From NCBI RefSeq assembly GCF_027158485.1, contig NZ_JAMKYJ010000001.1: DNA of 64,000 nt; one strand, written 5' to 3'. This DNA is from Oxalobacter formigenes. GTDB lineage: Bacteria; Pseudomonadota; Gammaproteobacteria; Burkholderiales; Burkholderiaceae_D. Of the stretch, positions 18,497-27,814 are shown one piece after another. The notes below the pieces were generated by a model that saw nothing but the letters and a program-made list of their open reading frames with translations, had not been told where the DNA came from and did not search any database. Position 1 is the stretch's first letter. Each line of letters starts with the position of its first letter. The translations under genes and the position numbers were made by a program.

Positions 18497-21400
18497 ATGA
18501 ACCCTTTGCCATCAGACAGCCATTTTTTCAAACGTTTTGTACGGGGATATATCCTGCCTTGCCTTTTCTTCCCCATCACGGTAGCCACAGCCTCTCCGGC
18601 TCAGCACCTTGTTTATCCGGAGATCATGGAAATGCCACAGGAGATAGACCAAACCCTGCTGGTCGATCATGACAGTGAAAAAATACTGAACAAACTGGCG
18701 GACTCAAACGCCCCCGCCATGAAAACACTCATGGGAGCCTGGTACGCTATCGGAGCCGGAGGCAAAAGGGACTGGATCAAAGCCCGCATCTGGTTTGAAA
18801 AAGCCGCCACTGAAGGCGACACAAGAGCCGCATATCCCCTCGGTCTTTTATACTCGGCCGGTCTGGGCACCCCCATCGATTACGACAAGGCCTTTTACTG
18901 GCTGTCAATCGCGGCACGCCAGAATATTCCGGATGCCCAGTACCGGCTGGCAGGACTTTATCAGGAAGGAAAAGGAACCGCCAAAAGCGAACGTGAATTC
19001 GCTTACTGGGTAAAAAAAGCCGCTGGAAACGGACACATTGACGCCCAGAGAGCCATGGGAATGATCCTTCATTATGGTCTCGGAGTTCACAAAAACCTTC
19101 CTGAATCGGTCAAATGGTTTGAAAAAGCAGCCAATGCCGGAAACGCAACCGCACAATATTATCTCGGCATGGATTATATGAATGGTAATGGCCTCGCCAA
19201 AAATGAAAGGGAAGGAGAAAAGTGGCTTTATCGCGCCGCCATGCAAGACCATCTTGAAGCTCAAACATATCTCGGCACCATTTATCTGAAACGCAAGCTT
19301 CAAAATGAAGGTCAGCCACCGGAAACCGCCCTTGCCATCCAGTGGATGGAAAATGCCGCTACGCGAAATGACCCGTACGCTATCCGGCTTCTATCCATGG
19401 TGTACAGGCATATTCCCGAACTGCAAAACAACGCCAAAGGCATGCTTCATCTTCGCCGCAGTGCCGAGATGGGGAATGCATCAGCCCAATTCGATCTCGG
19501 AAGAACCCTGTTTCAGGATAAAAACTCACCTGCAAAACGCAAGGAAGCTGTCGTCTGGCTTGAAAAAGCCGCGCAACAGGACGAACGTAGGGCACAGGCT
19601 TTTCTTGGTAACATGTATTACTATGGCGAGTTCGTTCCTGTCGATTATGTCAAGGCGCTCCCTCTTTTGATGAGGGCTGCCGACAAGGGAGACAGCTTTG
19701 CACAATACACGCTTGGTTTGGCTTATATCGATGGGAATGGCATTGCCAAAGATGAACGAAAGGCTTTTTCATGGTTGGAAAAATCAGCCAGTCAAAACAG
19801 GGCAAGTGCCCAGTATTTTTTAGGACTTATGTACCTTGATGGAACAGGGACACCTGTCAATGAGGAAAAAGGCATCCGTTTGCTCAAAGAATTAGCAAAG
19901 ACAGGGTATGTCTATGCCCAATATAAGCTTGGTACCTACGCCCATAGCGGGCTTCATATGGCCAAAGATCTGGCAGAAGCGAGAAAATGGTACCAGTTGG
20001 CGGCCAGTCAGGATCATATCAAGGCGAAATACTGGCTCGGCATGTCCCTCTTTCAGGGCCCGGACAGTGAACAGGACAGGAAAAAAGGCGTTTACTGGTT
20101 CACCGAAGCAGCAAAACAGGATGACCCGGATGCGCAGCTTGAACTGGGAAAATCCCTGCTCTACGGCGATGGTATCGACAAAAACGAAAAGCAGGCGTGC
20201 ACGTGGTTCAAAAAAGCCGCCAATAACCAACAGCACACCGGCCAGTATTACGCAGGAATGTGCCTTATGCGGGGCATCAATGGGCCGGTCGATATTCCGA
20301 AAGGAATGTCACTCATTGAAATGTCTGCGAATAATAAGGTCTCAATGGCCCAGTTCCAGCTTGGGAAACTGTATGAATATGGTTTGAAAGAGTTGCCGAA
20401 AGACATCTCGAAAGCCATTGGCTGGTACACACGTGCCGCAGAAAATGGACATGCAACTGCCCAATACCGGCTGGGAAAGCTTTATCTCAAAGCTGATACT
20501 CCACTCAAAAATATTCCGCTCGGCCTCGAATTCCTTGAAAAATCCGCTTCACAAAATATAACCAGTGCCATTTTTGATCTGGGTAACATTTACTATGACG
20601 GAAAAATTGTCAAACAGGATATGGCAAAAGCGTTGAATTACTTTCAGAAGGGAACCGGACTGGGCCATCTCCCGAGCCAGAATTTTGTCGGATTCATGAT
20701 CGAGAATGGAAGCGGAGTTAAAAAGGATAAAGAAAAAGCATGCAAAATCTATGATGAAACCGGTCGACGCGGAAGTGCATATGGACTTTACCGCTATGGC
20801 TTGTGCCAGCTTTCCGATCCCGATCCATCCCCGGAAAACCAGAAAAAAGCGTTTATTCTTTTCGAACAGGCTGCCCGAAAAAATCTGGCAGACGCCCAAT
20901 ACTTTTTAGCCCTGTGTTACGAATATGGCAAAGGGACTCCCAAAAACCCTGGCGAAGCTATTGAATGGTACAGGCGTGCCTCGGAAAACGACAAACCGGA
21001 AGCACTGTACCAGTTGGGTATGCTTTATATCACCAGCCCGTCTCCTCGCCAAAACATACCGCTGGGTCTGGATTATCTGGAGAAAGCAGCCGCCCGGGAT
21101 CTGTCGTCCGCATTCAACGAACTGGGCCGAATTTATTATGACGGGAAAATCGTCAGGCAGGATCTCAAAAAATCCGTCTTCTGGTATCGCAAGGGAGCAC
21201 AATCGGGAGATACAAGAAGCCAGAATGATCTGGCTTATATGATGGAATACGGTAAAGGTCTTGAAAAAGACGAAAAGGCGGCCTGCACGATGTATGAAAA
21301 AACGGCAGGGGAAAAAAACGCTTATGGCCAGTTCCGTCTGGGGCTCTGCTATCTGAATGGAAAAGGCGGTAAAGCGAAGGATCAACGGGAAGCAGTCCGG

Positions 21401-22348
21401 CTCTTCGAATCTGCCGCCGGACAAAATCTGGCGTCTGCCCAATATTTTCTGGGAATTTACCATAAAGAAGGTAAAGGTGTCGTCAAAAACATGAATGAGG
21501 CTTTCAAATGGTACCTGACGGCAGCCGATAACGGTCACGTCAGTTCCATGTTTGAAGTCGGTAAAATGTTCGCTAATGGCAGAGGTACGGAACGCGACGA
21601 CAAAAAGGCATTTCACTGGTTTGAGAAAGCAGCTGAAAACGGGTCTGATTCCGCTTTGACCCAGCTGGGCATTATGTATTATAAAGGCTTGGGCATTTCA
21701 GCCGACAAAAGCAAAGCCGCCTCCTTTTTTTTGAAAGCTGCCGAAAAAAACAATTCATACGCCCAACACTGGCTCGGCTATATGTACCTGTACGGTAAGG
21801 GGCTGGAAAAAAACGGGGAGCTGGCAAATCAGTGGTTATCAAAAGCGGCTGACCAGAATGAAACGGGCGCGATTTTTGAACTGGGAAAACAATACTGGTA
21901 TGGCATGGGCGTCCCGGTCAATCCTGAAAAGGCAATCGTCCTGCTTCAAAAAGCAGGGAACGATGGCCATGTTATTGCACAAAGGATACTGGGCTATATT
22001 TATGCTGATGGCGGCCCGGAAAAAGGGATTCCCCTTGATTTCGAAAAGGCCGTCCAATGGTTTGAAAAAGCGGCCCGACAAGACGACGCCGCCGGGAAAA
22101 TGGGGTTGGCATTGCTCACTCTGACCGGAAAAGGAACTCCAAAAAATGAGGAGAAAGGTATCCGGCTTTTGACGCAGTCTGCAAACATGAATTATCCATC
22201 CGCGATGGAACTGCTCGGGGATTTTTATCGTGAAGAAAAAGGTGATAAAAAAGAAGCGGAAAAATGGTATCGTCGTGCCGCCGAAACCGGCGACAAAACC
22301 GTTATCGAATCCATGAAGAAAAAAGGCGTTTATCCGGCAAACCCGTAA
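18497..22348 (+). CDS. giant secreted Sel1-repeat protein B (1,283 aa)
   Basis: Paralogue of the preceding gene with the same plan: a signal peptide (RFVRGYILPCLFFPI to ATAS), an N-terminal segment LMGAWYAIGAGGKRDW mirroring LMGAFYGSGAGGKQDW of protein A, then over thirty Sel1 repeats and the closing MKKKGVYPANP. It is about 100 residues longer, so roughly three repeats were gained or lost since duplication. I chose the ATG giving MNPLPSDSH over a TTG nine bases earlier. It is probably co-transcribed with protein A, and a strong terminator follows. The paired N-termini suggest the two proteins share a docking site. Confidence 0.9.
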   Translation: MNPLPSDSHFFKRFVRGYILPCLFFPITVATASPAQHLVYPEIMEMPQEIDQTLLVDHDSEKILNKLADSNAPAMKTLMGAWYAIGAGGKRDWIKARIWFEKAATEGDTRAAYPLGLLYSAGLGTPIDYDKAFYWLSIAARQNIPDAQYRLAGLYQEGKGTAKSEREFAYWVKKAAGNGHIDAQRAMGMILHYGLGVHKNLPESVKWFEKAANAGNATAQYYLGMDYMNGNGLAKNEREGEKWLYRAAMQDHLEAQTYLGTIYLKRKLQNEGQPPETALAIQWMENAATRNDPYAIRLLSMVYRHIPELQNNAKGMLHLRRSAEMGNASAQFDLGRTLFQDKNSPAKRKEAVVWLEKAAQQDERRAQAFLGNMYYYGEFVPVDYVKALPLLMRAADKGDSFAQYTLGLAYIDGNGIAKDERKAFSWLEKSASQNRASAQYFLGLMYLDGTGTPVNEEKGIRLLKELAKTGYVYAQYKLGTYAHSGLHMAKDLAEARKWYQLAASQDHIKAKYWLGMSLFQGPDSEQDRKKGVYWFTEAAKQDDPDAQLELGKSLLYGDGIDKNEKQACTWFKKAANNQQHTGQYYAGMCLMRGINGPVDIPKGMSLIEMSANNKVSMAQFQLGKLYEYGLKELPKDISKAIGWYTRAAENGHATAQYRLGKLYLKADTPLKNIPLGLEFLEKSASQNITSAIFDLGNIYYDGKIVKQDMAKALNYFQKGTGLGHLPSQNFVGFMIENGSGVKKDKEKACKIYDETGRRGSAYGLYRYGLCQLSDPDPSPENQKKAFILFEQAARKNLADAQYFLALCYEYGKGTPKNPGEAIEWYRRASENDKPEALYQLGMLYITSPSPRQNIPLGLDYLEKAAARDLSSAFNELGRIYYDGKIVRQDLKKSVFWYRKGAQSGDTRSQNDLAYMMEYGKGLEKDEKAACTMYEKTAGEKNAYGQFRLGLCYLNGKGGKAKDQREAVRLFESAAGQNLASAQYFLGIYHKEGKGVVKNMNEAFKWYLTAADNGHVSSMFEVGKMFANGRGTERDDKKAFHWFEKAAENGSDSALTQLGIMYYKGLGISADKSKAASFFLKAAEKNNSYAQHWLGYMYLYGKGLEKNGELANQWLSKAADQNETGAIFELGKQYWYGMGVPVNPEKAIVLLQKAGNDGHVIAQRILGYIYADGGPEKGIPLDFEKAVQWFEKAARQDDAAGKMGLALLTLTGKGTPKNEEKGIRLLTQSANMNYPSAMELLGDFYREEKGDKKEAEKWYRRAAETGDKTVIESMKKKGVYPANP

Positions 22349-22361
22349 TCCCGCCCAATAC

Positions 22362-22398
22362 AAAAGGCAGCAGGTCCATCCACTGGCTGCCTTTTTCT
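22362..22398 (+). terminator. Rho-independent terminator after the giant Sel1 pair
   Basis: A 10-bp stem, AAAAGGCAGC (22362-22371) with GCTGCCTTTT (22386-22395), followed by more T residues. Confidence 0.85.
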
Positions 22399-22422
22399 TA
22401 TACCAAACAGATTGTGTGCAAC

Positions 22423-22776
22423 TCACTTCCCTGCAATCACGTCCCGAAGCACCACCGCATGATTGACATGCGGGTCTTTCGCCGCATAAACCAGCGTGAC
22501 ATTTTTCGTTTTCAGCATGTCACGGATTCTGGCAATCTCCGGATTGCCTTCCAGTTCTTCCCGGTACAGTTTCGAAAATTCCCCGAATTTGTCGGGCTCG
22601 TGATTGAACCATTCCCGCAATTTTGTGCTGGGCGCAATATCCTTCATCCAGTCATCAAGATGTGCCCGTACCTTTGAAATGCCGCGTGGCCAGAGCCGGT
22701 CTACCAGAATCCGGATGCCGTCCGTTTCAAGCGGCTGTTCATAAACCCGTTTGATCGCCAGTGACCGCATGTCCAT
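22423..22776 (-). CDS. DUF488 family protein (117 aa)
   Basis: A full-length member of the DUF488 (YeaO-like) family: it opens with AIKRVYEQPLETDGIRILVD and continues RLWPRGISKV, the most conserved family block, then WFNHEPDKFGEF and ends DPHVNHAVVLRDVIAGK. It is a small cytoplasmic protein of unknown function. It converges on the giant Sel1 pair, and a decayed copy lies just upstream of that pair on the same strand, so the family member seems tied to the duplication history here. Confidence 0.92.
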   Translation of the reverse strand: MDMRSLAIKRVYEQPLETDGIRILVDRLWPRGISKVRAHLDDWMKDIAPSTKLREWFNHEPDKFGEFSKLYREELEGNPEIARIRDMLKTKNVTLVYAAKDPHVNHAVVLRDVIAGK

Positions 22777-22834
22777 TCTCCCTTCATGTCCATTTCGATG
22801 ATACGGATACGGTGAAGTTCTACGTCTGAAACAG

Positions 22835-22861
22835 ACTATAGCATGCCCATAACATCGTCAA
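22835..22861 (-). promoter_or_regulatory. candidate sigma-70 promoter of the DUF488 gene
   Basis: On the leftward strand TTGACG (22856-22861) and TATAGT (22835-22840) are separated by 15 bases, slightly short of the ideal 17. Confidence 0.4.
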
Positions 22862-22874
22862 AATGCCATTAAAC

Positions 22875-22905
22875 AAAAAACGGCAACCATCAGGTTGCCG
22901 TTTTT
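22875..22905 (-). terminator. Rho-independent terminator of the acetyltransferase gene
   Basis: A CGGCAACC/GGTTGCCG stem with a 4-base loop flanked by A and T runs; it reads as a terminator leftward, ending the GNAT gene. Confidence 0.8.
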
Positions 22906-22921
22906 CCGGATTCTGCAAGGC

Positions 22922-23386
22922 CTAGGCAAAGACCCGGGCCTTCTTTTCCATATAAACGAACTTCAGCTCGGGTGTCATTTCCTCTTCCTTGAAACGGACA
23001 TAACCGAGCCCTTCATACAGTTTCAGGTTTTTCAGGCTGACATTGCTCGTGAAGAGTTCATAGCGCGGCTTCGGGCATGCCTTTTCAACGGCCACCAGAA
23101 GCTGGGTACCGATACCCCGTCCCTGCCTTTCCGGCAAGACCATGAGTTTCGCGATGTGCAGGGTATCGCCCTTTTCACGTGCACGAACCGAACCGATAAT
23201 CACGCCCACTTCATCGACGGCTTTCAACACGATGCCTTCACGGTATTCCTTTTCCAGATCTTTCAGGGTCTGCATCAGCGGAGGGATTCTCTCATTACCC
23301 AGCAATCTGGCCTCGCTGCGGAACGCGCGATACTGGAGAGCCAGAATAATGCCCAGATCTTCAGGCTGTGCTTTCAGAATTCTCAA
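22922..23386 (-). CDS. GNAT family N-acetyltransferase
   Basis: A 154-residue acyl-CoA-dependent acetyltransferase. Motif A, which binds the pyrophosphate of acetyl-CoA, is LPERQGRGIGTQLL, the expected Q/R-x-x-G-x-G/A pattern; the following NVSLKNLKLYEGLGYVR is motif B with the catalytic-region Tyr. The substrate is not predictable. No ATG start exists. I chose the TTG at 23386, preceded by GGAAGGG at good spacing; a TTG 33 bases further upstream is the alternative and would add eleven hydrophobic residues. Confidence 0.85.
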   Translation of the reverse strand: MRILKAQPEDLGIILALQYRAFRSEARLLGNERIPPLMQTLKDLEKEYREGIVLKAVDEVGVIIGSVRAREKGDTLHIAKLMVLPERQGRGIGTQLLVAVEKACPKPRYELFTSNVSLKNLKLYEGLGYVRFKEEEMTPELKFVYMEKKARVFA

Positions 23387-23472
23387 AACAGACTTCCCTT
23401 CCAGAAAAAGAAACACCAAAGACGGGACTATAACCGGAAATCACTGAAAATAAAATAAAAAAAGCGAAAAAC

Positions 23473-23587
23473 CGGGCTGACCGAAGAGAAAAAATTTTAT
23501 AAAATATTTCCGTCGGGCGCTTTTGCGCCCATTTTTTTTAAAATCACCCCAAAAGCCTCTCCCCGAAAACCGGAGAGGCTTTTTTTA
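23473..23587 (+). promoter_or_regulatory. phage-type leader with two hairpins
   Basis: The block GCTGACCGAAGAG, an AT-rich stretch with TTTATAAAAT, a GGGCGC/GCGCCC hairpin (23515-23530) plus T run, then a GCCTCTCC/GGAGAGGC hairpin (23555-23579) plus T run, ending eleven bases before the tail-collar gene. A leader of the same design, beginning with the same bases, precedes the phage-like gene at 48295. Confidence 0.6.
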
Positions 23588-23597
23588 TGGAGAAAAC

Positions 23598-24707
23598 ATG
23601 ACACTACTACCTGAAAAAGACCTTCTTGCAGGCACCAAAACACCCAAAACCACGACCGGCGAAATGAAAAACGCCCTTGGCAAAGTACGTGATTATCTGG
23701 CCGAACTGTTTGGCGACGACAGCATGGACAAGGAAAAGGCACGACAAACACTGGGCATTGACTTGTCGGCTCTTTCCGACAAATCGGATATCGAAGGCGC
23801 CCTGTCGATGAAAGCGGACAAGGCCGAACTGGAAAACAAGGCCAGTAAGGAGATAACCGATGCTCTTGAAAAGAAGATCAATACTCTTGAAGCGGAAATA
23901 GCAAAAAGGGGAATACCCGTCGGGTCAATCGATTATTTTGCCACTTCTACGCCACCCGCCGGATACCTGAAAGCGGATGGATCGGAAGTCGGACGGGAAA
24001 CGTATCCGGAATTGTTTACGGCAATCGGCACAGTATTCGGTGAAGGCAATGGTGACTCGACGTTCAACCTGCCAGATTTGATGGGCCGGTTTGCACAAGG
24101 AAGTACGATTGTGGGGCAGAGAATCAAGGCAGGTTTGCCGGATCATAAACATATAGAAGGTTTTGCAGGTGTCAATCCGAATTCTTCTTATGGAGTCGCC
24201 ACGACTGCGCCCCAGGGGAACATAAACACCCAGAGTGGAACCAGCGTTTCAAATCATCCATACACATCGCCAGCCTCTCTTTCAAACCCCATATATGGGG
24301 CATCAGATACTGTCCAGCCGCCAGCATTGACATTGCTGCCTTGTATCAAGGCCTTCGACGCAGCAACTGGTCCCGGACTAATCGACGTGACCGGACTGTC
24401 GCAGGAAATAGCTTTAAAAGCAGACAAGAAAAACCTGTTCGGTATTGGCCAGACCTATCATGATGTCACCCATGAAAGGCAGAATCACGTAATCTATACA
24501 AACACTTCATCAAAACCTCTTTTTGTATCCATATACGGTTATGCAACATACCCGATGCAGTTCATTTTGATGATAAACGACCTGTCTGCCGTCAATACAT
24601 CCAATAATCCCCTCGGTTATGGCGGATTACAGGCTGTCGTGCCACCGGGCGCAACGTATCAGCTGAAAAATATGGTAACCATCGGACAATGGTTTGAGAT
24701 GAGATAA
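23598..24707 (+). CDS. orphan phage tail-collar (tail fibre tip) protein
   Basis: A 369-residue protein. The N-terminal 100 residues look helical and partly coiled-coil (ALSMKADKAELENKASKEI). A phage Tail Collar domain follows from about residue 105: PVGSIDYF, PPAGYLKADGSEVGRETY, FNLPDLMGRFAQGS, and later PPALTLLPCIKAF, the last strand of the collar module. Such domains tip phage or pyocin tail fibres and bind cell-surface targets. No other tail, capsid, integrase or lysis gene is adjacent, so this is a stranded phage gene or an independent accessory gene. GGAG lies before the chosen ATG. Confidence 0.85.
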   Translation: MTLLPEKDLLAGTKTPKTTTGEMKNALGKVRDYLAELFGDDSMDKEKARQTLGIDLSALSDKSDIEGALSMKADKAELENKASKEITDALEKKINTLEAEIAKRGIPVGSIDYFATSTPPAGYLKADGSEVGRETYPELFTAIGTVFGEGNGDSTFNLPDLMGRFAQGSTIVGQRIKAGLPDHKHIEGFAGVNPNSSYGVATTAPQGNINTQSGTSVSNHPYTSPASLSNPIYGASDTVQPPALTLLPCIKAFDAATGPGLIDVTGLSQEIALKADKKNLFGIGQTYHDVTHERQNHVIYTNTSSKPLFVSIYGYATYPMQFILMINDLSAVNTSNNPLGYGGLQAVVPPGATYQLKNMVTIGQWFEMR

Positions 24708-24741
24708 ACTGAAATGCCCTTTTCTGGAATGAAGTAAAGAC

Positions 24742-24776
24742 AAACAGGTTTTCTTCGGACGAAAAAGCCTGTTTCC
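24742..24776 (+). terminator. hairpin, possible terminator after the tail-collar gene
   Basis: AAACAGG pairs with CCTGTTT around an inner TTTTC/GAAAA stem with a TTCGG-like loop. There is no long T run. Confidence 0.5.
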
Positions 24777-24892
24777 AAAAAATATTAACGTCAAATCCCG
24801 GTTCGTTTTGGTTCTTCGCATAGTCAGAGAATCCATGCAGGAGTATCCTTTGATTCAACAGAAAAAATCTGGTGAACAATGAGGAGACTGAC

Positions 24893-26353
24893 ATGAGTGC
24901 CCTTCACAACAGACTCAAAAAGAACGAATTTTTCAAACCTGAAGCATTCATTGACGGGGTATGGATCGATACGGGAAAAACCTTTCCCGTTTTCAATCCG
25001 GCCACTGGTGAAAAACTGGCCGACATGGCGTATTGCGGCAGAAACCAGACGGAAGTGGCTATCGAGGCAGCCCACAAAGCCTTTCAGAGCTGGCGCAAGA
25101 CGACGGCCACCGAACGCGCAACCATCCTGAACCGCTGGTATGCCCTCATCATGGAAAACCGCCCTTTTCTGGGCGAACTCATGACCGCCGAACAGGGCAA
25201 GCCCCTGCCGGAAGCGCTGGGCGAAGTCGATTACGCCGCCAGTTTCATCCAGTGGTTCGCCGAAGAAGCACGGCGCGCCAACGGGGAAATCATTCCACCC
25301 GTCAAGCCGGATTCACGCATTTTTGCGACCCGTGAGCCGGTCGGCGTCGTGGCCGCGATCACGCCCTGGAACTTCCCGATGGCGATGTTGACACGCAAAC
25401 TCGGGCCTGCGCTGGCTGCCGGTTGTACCGCGTTAATCAAGCCGGCCAACGAAACTCCCTTGTGCGCGAATGCCCTGTTGGCGATTGCACAAAAAGCGGG
25501 CGTTCCAGCCGGTGTCTTAAATAGCGTATTCGGGGATACGCATGCCATTTCAGACGCGATCATGGCATCGTTCGACGTCCGCAAAATCACCTTTACCGGC
25601 TCGACCGCTGTCGGCAAGACGCTGGTGAAAAATGCGGCCGATACCATGAAGCGCGTGTCGATGGAACTGGGAGGCAACGCGCCCATGATCGTGTTCGATG
25701 ACGCCGACATCGACCTTGCCGTCAAGGGTACGATCGCCAACAAATTCCGTAATGCCGGACAGGTCTGCGTCGCCATTAACCGTCTCTATGTCGCCGACGG
25801 CATTTACGACCGTTTCGTTGACAAACTGGCCGCTGCCATCCGTGAACTCAAGGTCGGTGACGGTATGACGCCCGGTGTCACGATCGGCCCGCTGATCAAT
25901 GAAAAAGGATTGGAAAAAGTCCGGCGACACGTAAAGGATGCACAGGAAAAAGGCGGAAAAATCATCGTCGGCGGCAAGCAAAGCCCGCTCGGCGGCACGT
26001 TCTACGAACCGACCCTGATTACTGATGCCAGCGACGACATGATGCTCGCTTCAGAAGAAACTTTCGGCCCGGTTGCCGCCTGCTTCCGTTTCAAAACGGA
26101 AGAAGAAGCCGTCAGGCGCGCCAACAATACGCCTTTCGGACTGGCGGCCTATTTCTATTCGAAAGACATCTCAAGGGTATTCCGTGTGTCCGAAGCGATC
26201 GAAGCCGGTATGATCGGCATTAACGATACGGGCGTATCCACTGCCGTCGCTCCGTTCGGCGGTGTCAAGGAATCCGGGCTCGGGCGTGAAGGTTCCGTTC
26301 TGGGACTGGAAGAATATCTGGAAGTCAAAACCCTGCATCTGGGCAATCTGTAA
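24893..26353 (+). CDS. gabD: succinate-semialdehyde dehydrogenase [NAD(P)+]
   Basis: A 486-residue aldehyde dehydrogenase that oxidises succinic semialdehyde to succinate at the end of GABA breakdown. Class landmarks are in place: TPWNFPMAM near residue 160, the FTGSTAVGK coenzyme loop, MELGGNAP with general base E258, NAGQVC with nucleophile C292, and EETFGPVA near the end. Length and the opening (FIDGVWIDTG) match the GabD branch better than other aldehyde dehydrogenases. I chose the ATG after GAGGAG; a GTG seven codons earlier is less likely. No GABA transaminase gene is adjacent. Related semialdehyde substrates remain possible. Confidence 0.88.
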   Translation: MSALHNRLKKNEFFKPEAFIDGVWIDTGKTFPVFNPATGEKLADMAYCGRNQTEVAIEAAHKAFQSWRKTTATERATILNRWYALIMENRPFLGELMTAEQGKPLPEALGEVDYAASFIQWFAEEARRANGEIIPPVKPDSRIFATREPVGVVAAITPWNFPMAMLTRKLGPALAAGCTALIKPANETPLCANALLAIAQKAGVPAGVLNSVFGDTHAISDAIMASFDVRKITFTGSTAVGKTLVKNAADTMKRVSMELGGNAPMIVFDDADIDLAVKGTIANKFRNAGQVCVAINRLYVADGIYDRFVDKLAAAIRELKVGDGMTPGVTIGPLINEKGLEKVRRHVKDAQEKGGKIIVGGKQSPLGGTFYEPTLITDASDDMMLASEETFGPVAACFRFKTEEEAVRRANNTPFGLAAYFYSKDISRVFRVSEAIEAGMIGINDTGVSTAVAPFGGVKESGLGREGSVLGLEEYLEVKTLHLGNL

Positions 26354-26378
26354 CCCACAATCGCCGGATCATGCCGTA

Positions 26379-26406
26379 TTGGTCCGGCGCTCATCTGCGC
26401 TACAAT
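26379..26406 (+). promoter_or_regulatory. candidate promoter of the Sel1 gene
   Basis: TTGGTC (26379-26384), 16-base spacer, TACAAT (26401-26406), 24 bases before the chosen start codon. Confidence 0.4.
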
Positions 26407-26430
26407 GACAGCAAAATAAAATTTCCCGTC

Positions 26431-27615
26431 ATGACTCTATCCCTGTTCCGAAAAATTCATATGAAAGCTGCCTTTGCCTGCTGCGCTTTCCTGATAGCCT
26501 TGCCTTTTTCCGCAAGCCATGCAGGAAATATCGTCCATTCCGGGTTGCCCGGAGCGCCCGTTATTGTCGGGACGGAAAACCGGAAACCTCCGGAAACCGT
26601 CTCTGAAAACAATGTTCCCGAAGCAGCCCGTTCACCAGTCGATCAGAACGACGCAAAAACACAGTTTCATCTTGGGCTGATGTCGAAAAACGGCTATGGA
26701 GTCCCTGTCGACCCGGTAAAAGCCCGCGAATGGTTTGCGAAAGCGGCCGGACAAAATTACCAGCCCGCCCAATACCAGCTTGCCCTCATGCAATTTTCAG
26801 GCACAGGCGGCACAGAAAACAAAAGTGCCGCGATCGAACAATTCAAAAAACTGGCTTCTGAAGGATATGCTCCCGCCCAATACACGCTCGGATATCTGAA
26901 CCTGAAAGGCGATGGCATCCCGCAAAATTCCGGAGAAGCCCGCTTCTGGTTCGAAAAGGCCGCCGCAAAAAACGATGTGCGCGCAACCGCTGCACTGGCA
27001 TGGCTTTATCTGAAAGGCGTCGGCGCTCCCATCGATGAGAAAAAAGCCGCCGTCCTGTTTGAAAAAGCTGCCAATATGGGTGACGCATACAGCCAGGATC
27101 AATTCGGCATGATGCTCGGTCAGGGAACTGGCATGAATGCCGAACCCGAAAAAGCGTTTTTATGGATTGAAAAAGCGGCAAACCAGCAATATCCGGTTGC
27201 CGAATACCATATGGCCATGATGTACCTGACAGGTTCGGGAACGGAAAAAAATCCGGAGCTAGCCGTCAAATGGCTTGAAAAAGCCGCTTTCCACGGGAAC
27301 GTCGATGCCCAGAATTTCTATGCCAGCCTGCTTTATCTCGGTTATGGAATCAAACAGGACATTCCCAGGGCCATCGGGTATTTTACCGAAGCGGCCGAGG
27401 GCGGACACGCCGAATCCCAGTTCTTGCTGGGAACCATCTACGTCAAGGGAAATGGCGTTTTAACGAACCTGAAAACTGCCCGAAACTGGTTTGAAAAAGC
27501 GGAAAAGAACGGACACCCCGATGCAAAAGCCGCACTGGAAAAACTGGATGAAATGGAAGGCAAAGGCCGTGCAACACCTGAAAAGACCGATACCGGCAAT
27601 CACTATCCATCTTGA
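26431..27615 (+). CDS. secreted Sel1-repeat protein (394 aa)
   Basis: The signal peptide (charged FRKIHMK, then AAFACCAFLIALPFSAS, cut near SHAG) is followed by a 40-residue linker rich in Pro and Glu, then nine to ten Sel1 repeats with the usual L-G-x-x-x-x-x-G-x-G and W-F-x-K-A-A marks. The last unit passes into a charged tail. I chose the ATG at 26431 because a TACAAT box lies just upstream and excludes the earlier ATG. It is predicted to be a periplasmic protein-binding solenoid; the partner is unknown. It stands alone between gabD and thyA. Confidence 0.88.
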   Translation: MTLSLFRKIHMKAAFACCAFLIALPFSASHAGNIVHSGLPGAPVIVGTENRKPPETVSENNVPEAARSPVDQNDAKTQFHLGLMSKNGYGVPVDPVKAREWFAKAAGQNYQPAQYQLALMQFSGTGGTENKSAAIEQFKKLASEGYAPAQYTLGYLNLKGDGIPQNSGEARFWFEKAAAKNDVRATAALAWLYLKGVGAPIDEKKAAVLFEKAANMGDAYSQDQFGMMLGQGTGMNAEPEKAFLWIEKAANQQYPVAEYHMAMMYLTGSGTEKNPELAVKWLEKAAFHGNVDAQNFYASLLYLGYGIKQDIPRAIGYFTEAAEGGHAESQFLLGTIYVKGNGVLTNLKTARNWFEKAEKNGHPDAKAALEKLDEMEGKGRATPEKTDTGNHYPS

Positions 27616-27814
27616 AAGCAAAGCCGGACAAGTGTATCTGTTCTTATATGTTAACCCATTCAGTCAACACATTTTGCAGTATCCCAAACTACAGGATCAC
27701 GCATCGCCGGTAAGCTGGTAAGAGGAAATACTGCAATACCCCCTGATAACCGATTGCGCTACAATCAAGGTCATGGCAATTTGAACCCACATGCAAAAAT
27801 AAAACGCAAAAAAC

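Noticed and set aside
14923..22348. Possible CRISPR-like or DNA repeat array
   Set aside because: The periodicity is 108 bases and in frame, so it is the Sel1 protein repeat and not a non-coding array.
23473..24776. Complete prophage around the tail-collar gene
   Set aside because: No integrase, capsid, terminase, lysis or other tail gene lies nearby; neighbours are ordinary metabolic genes.
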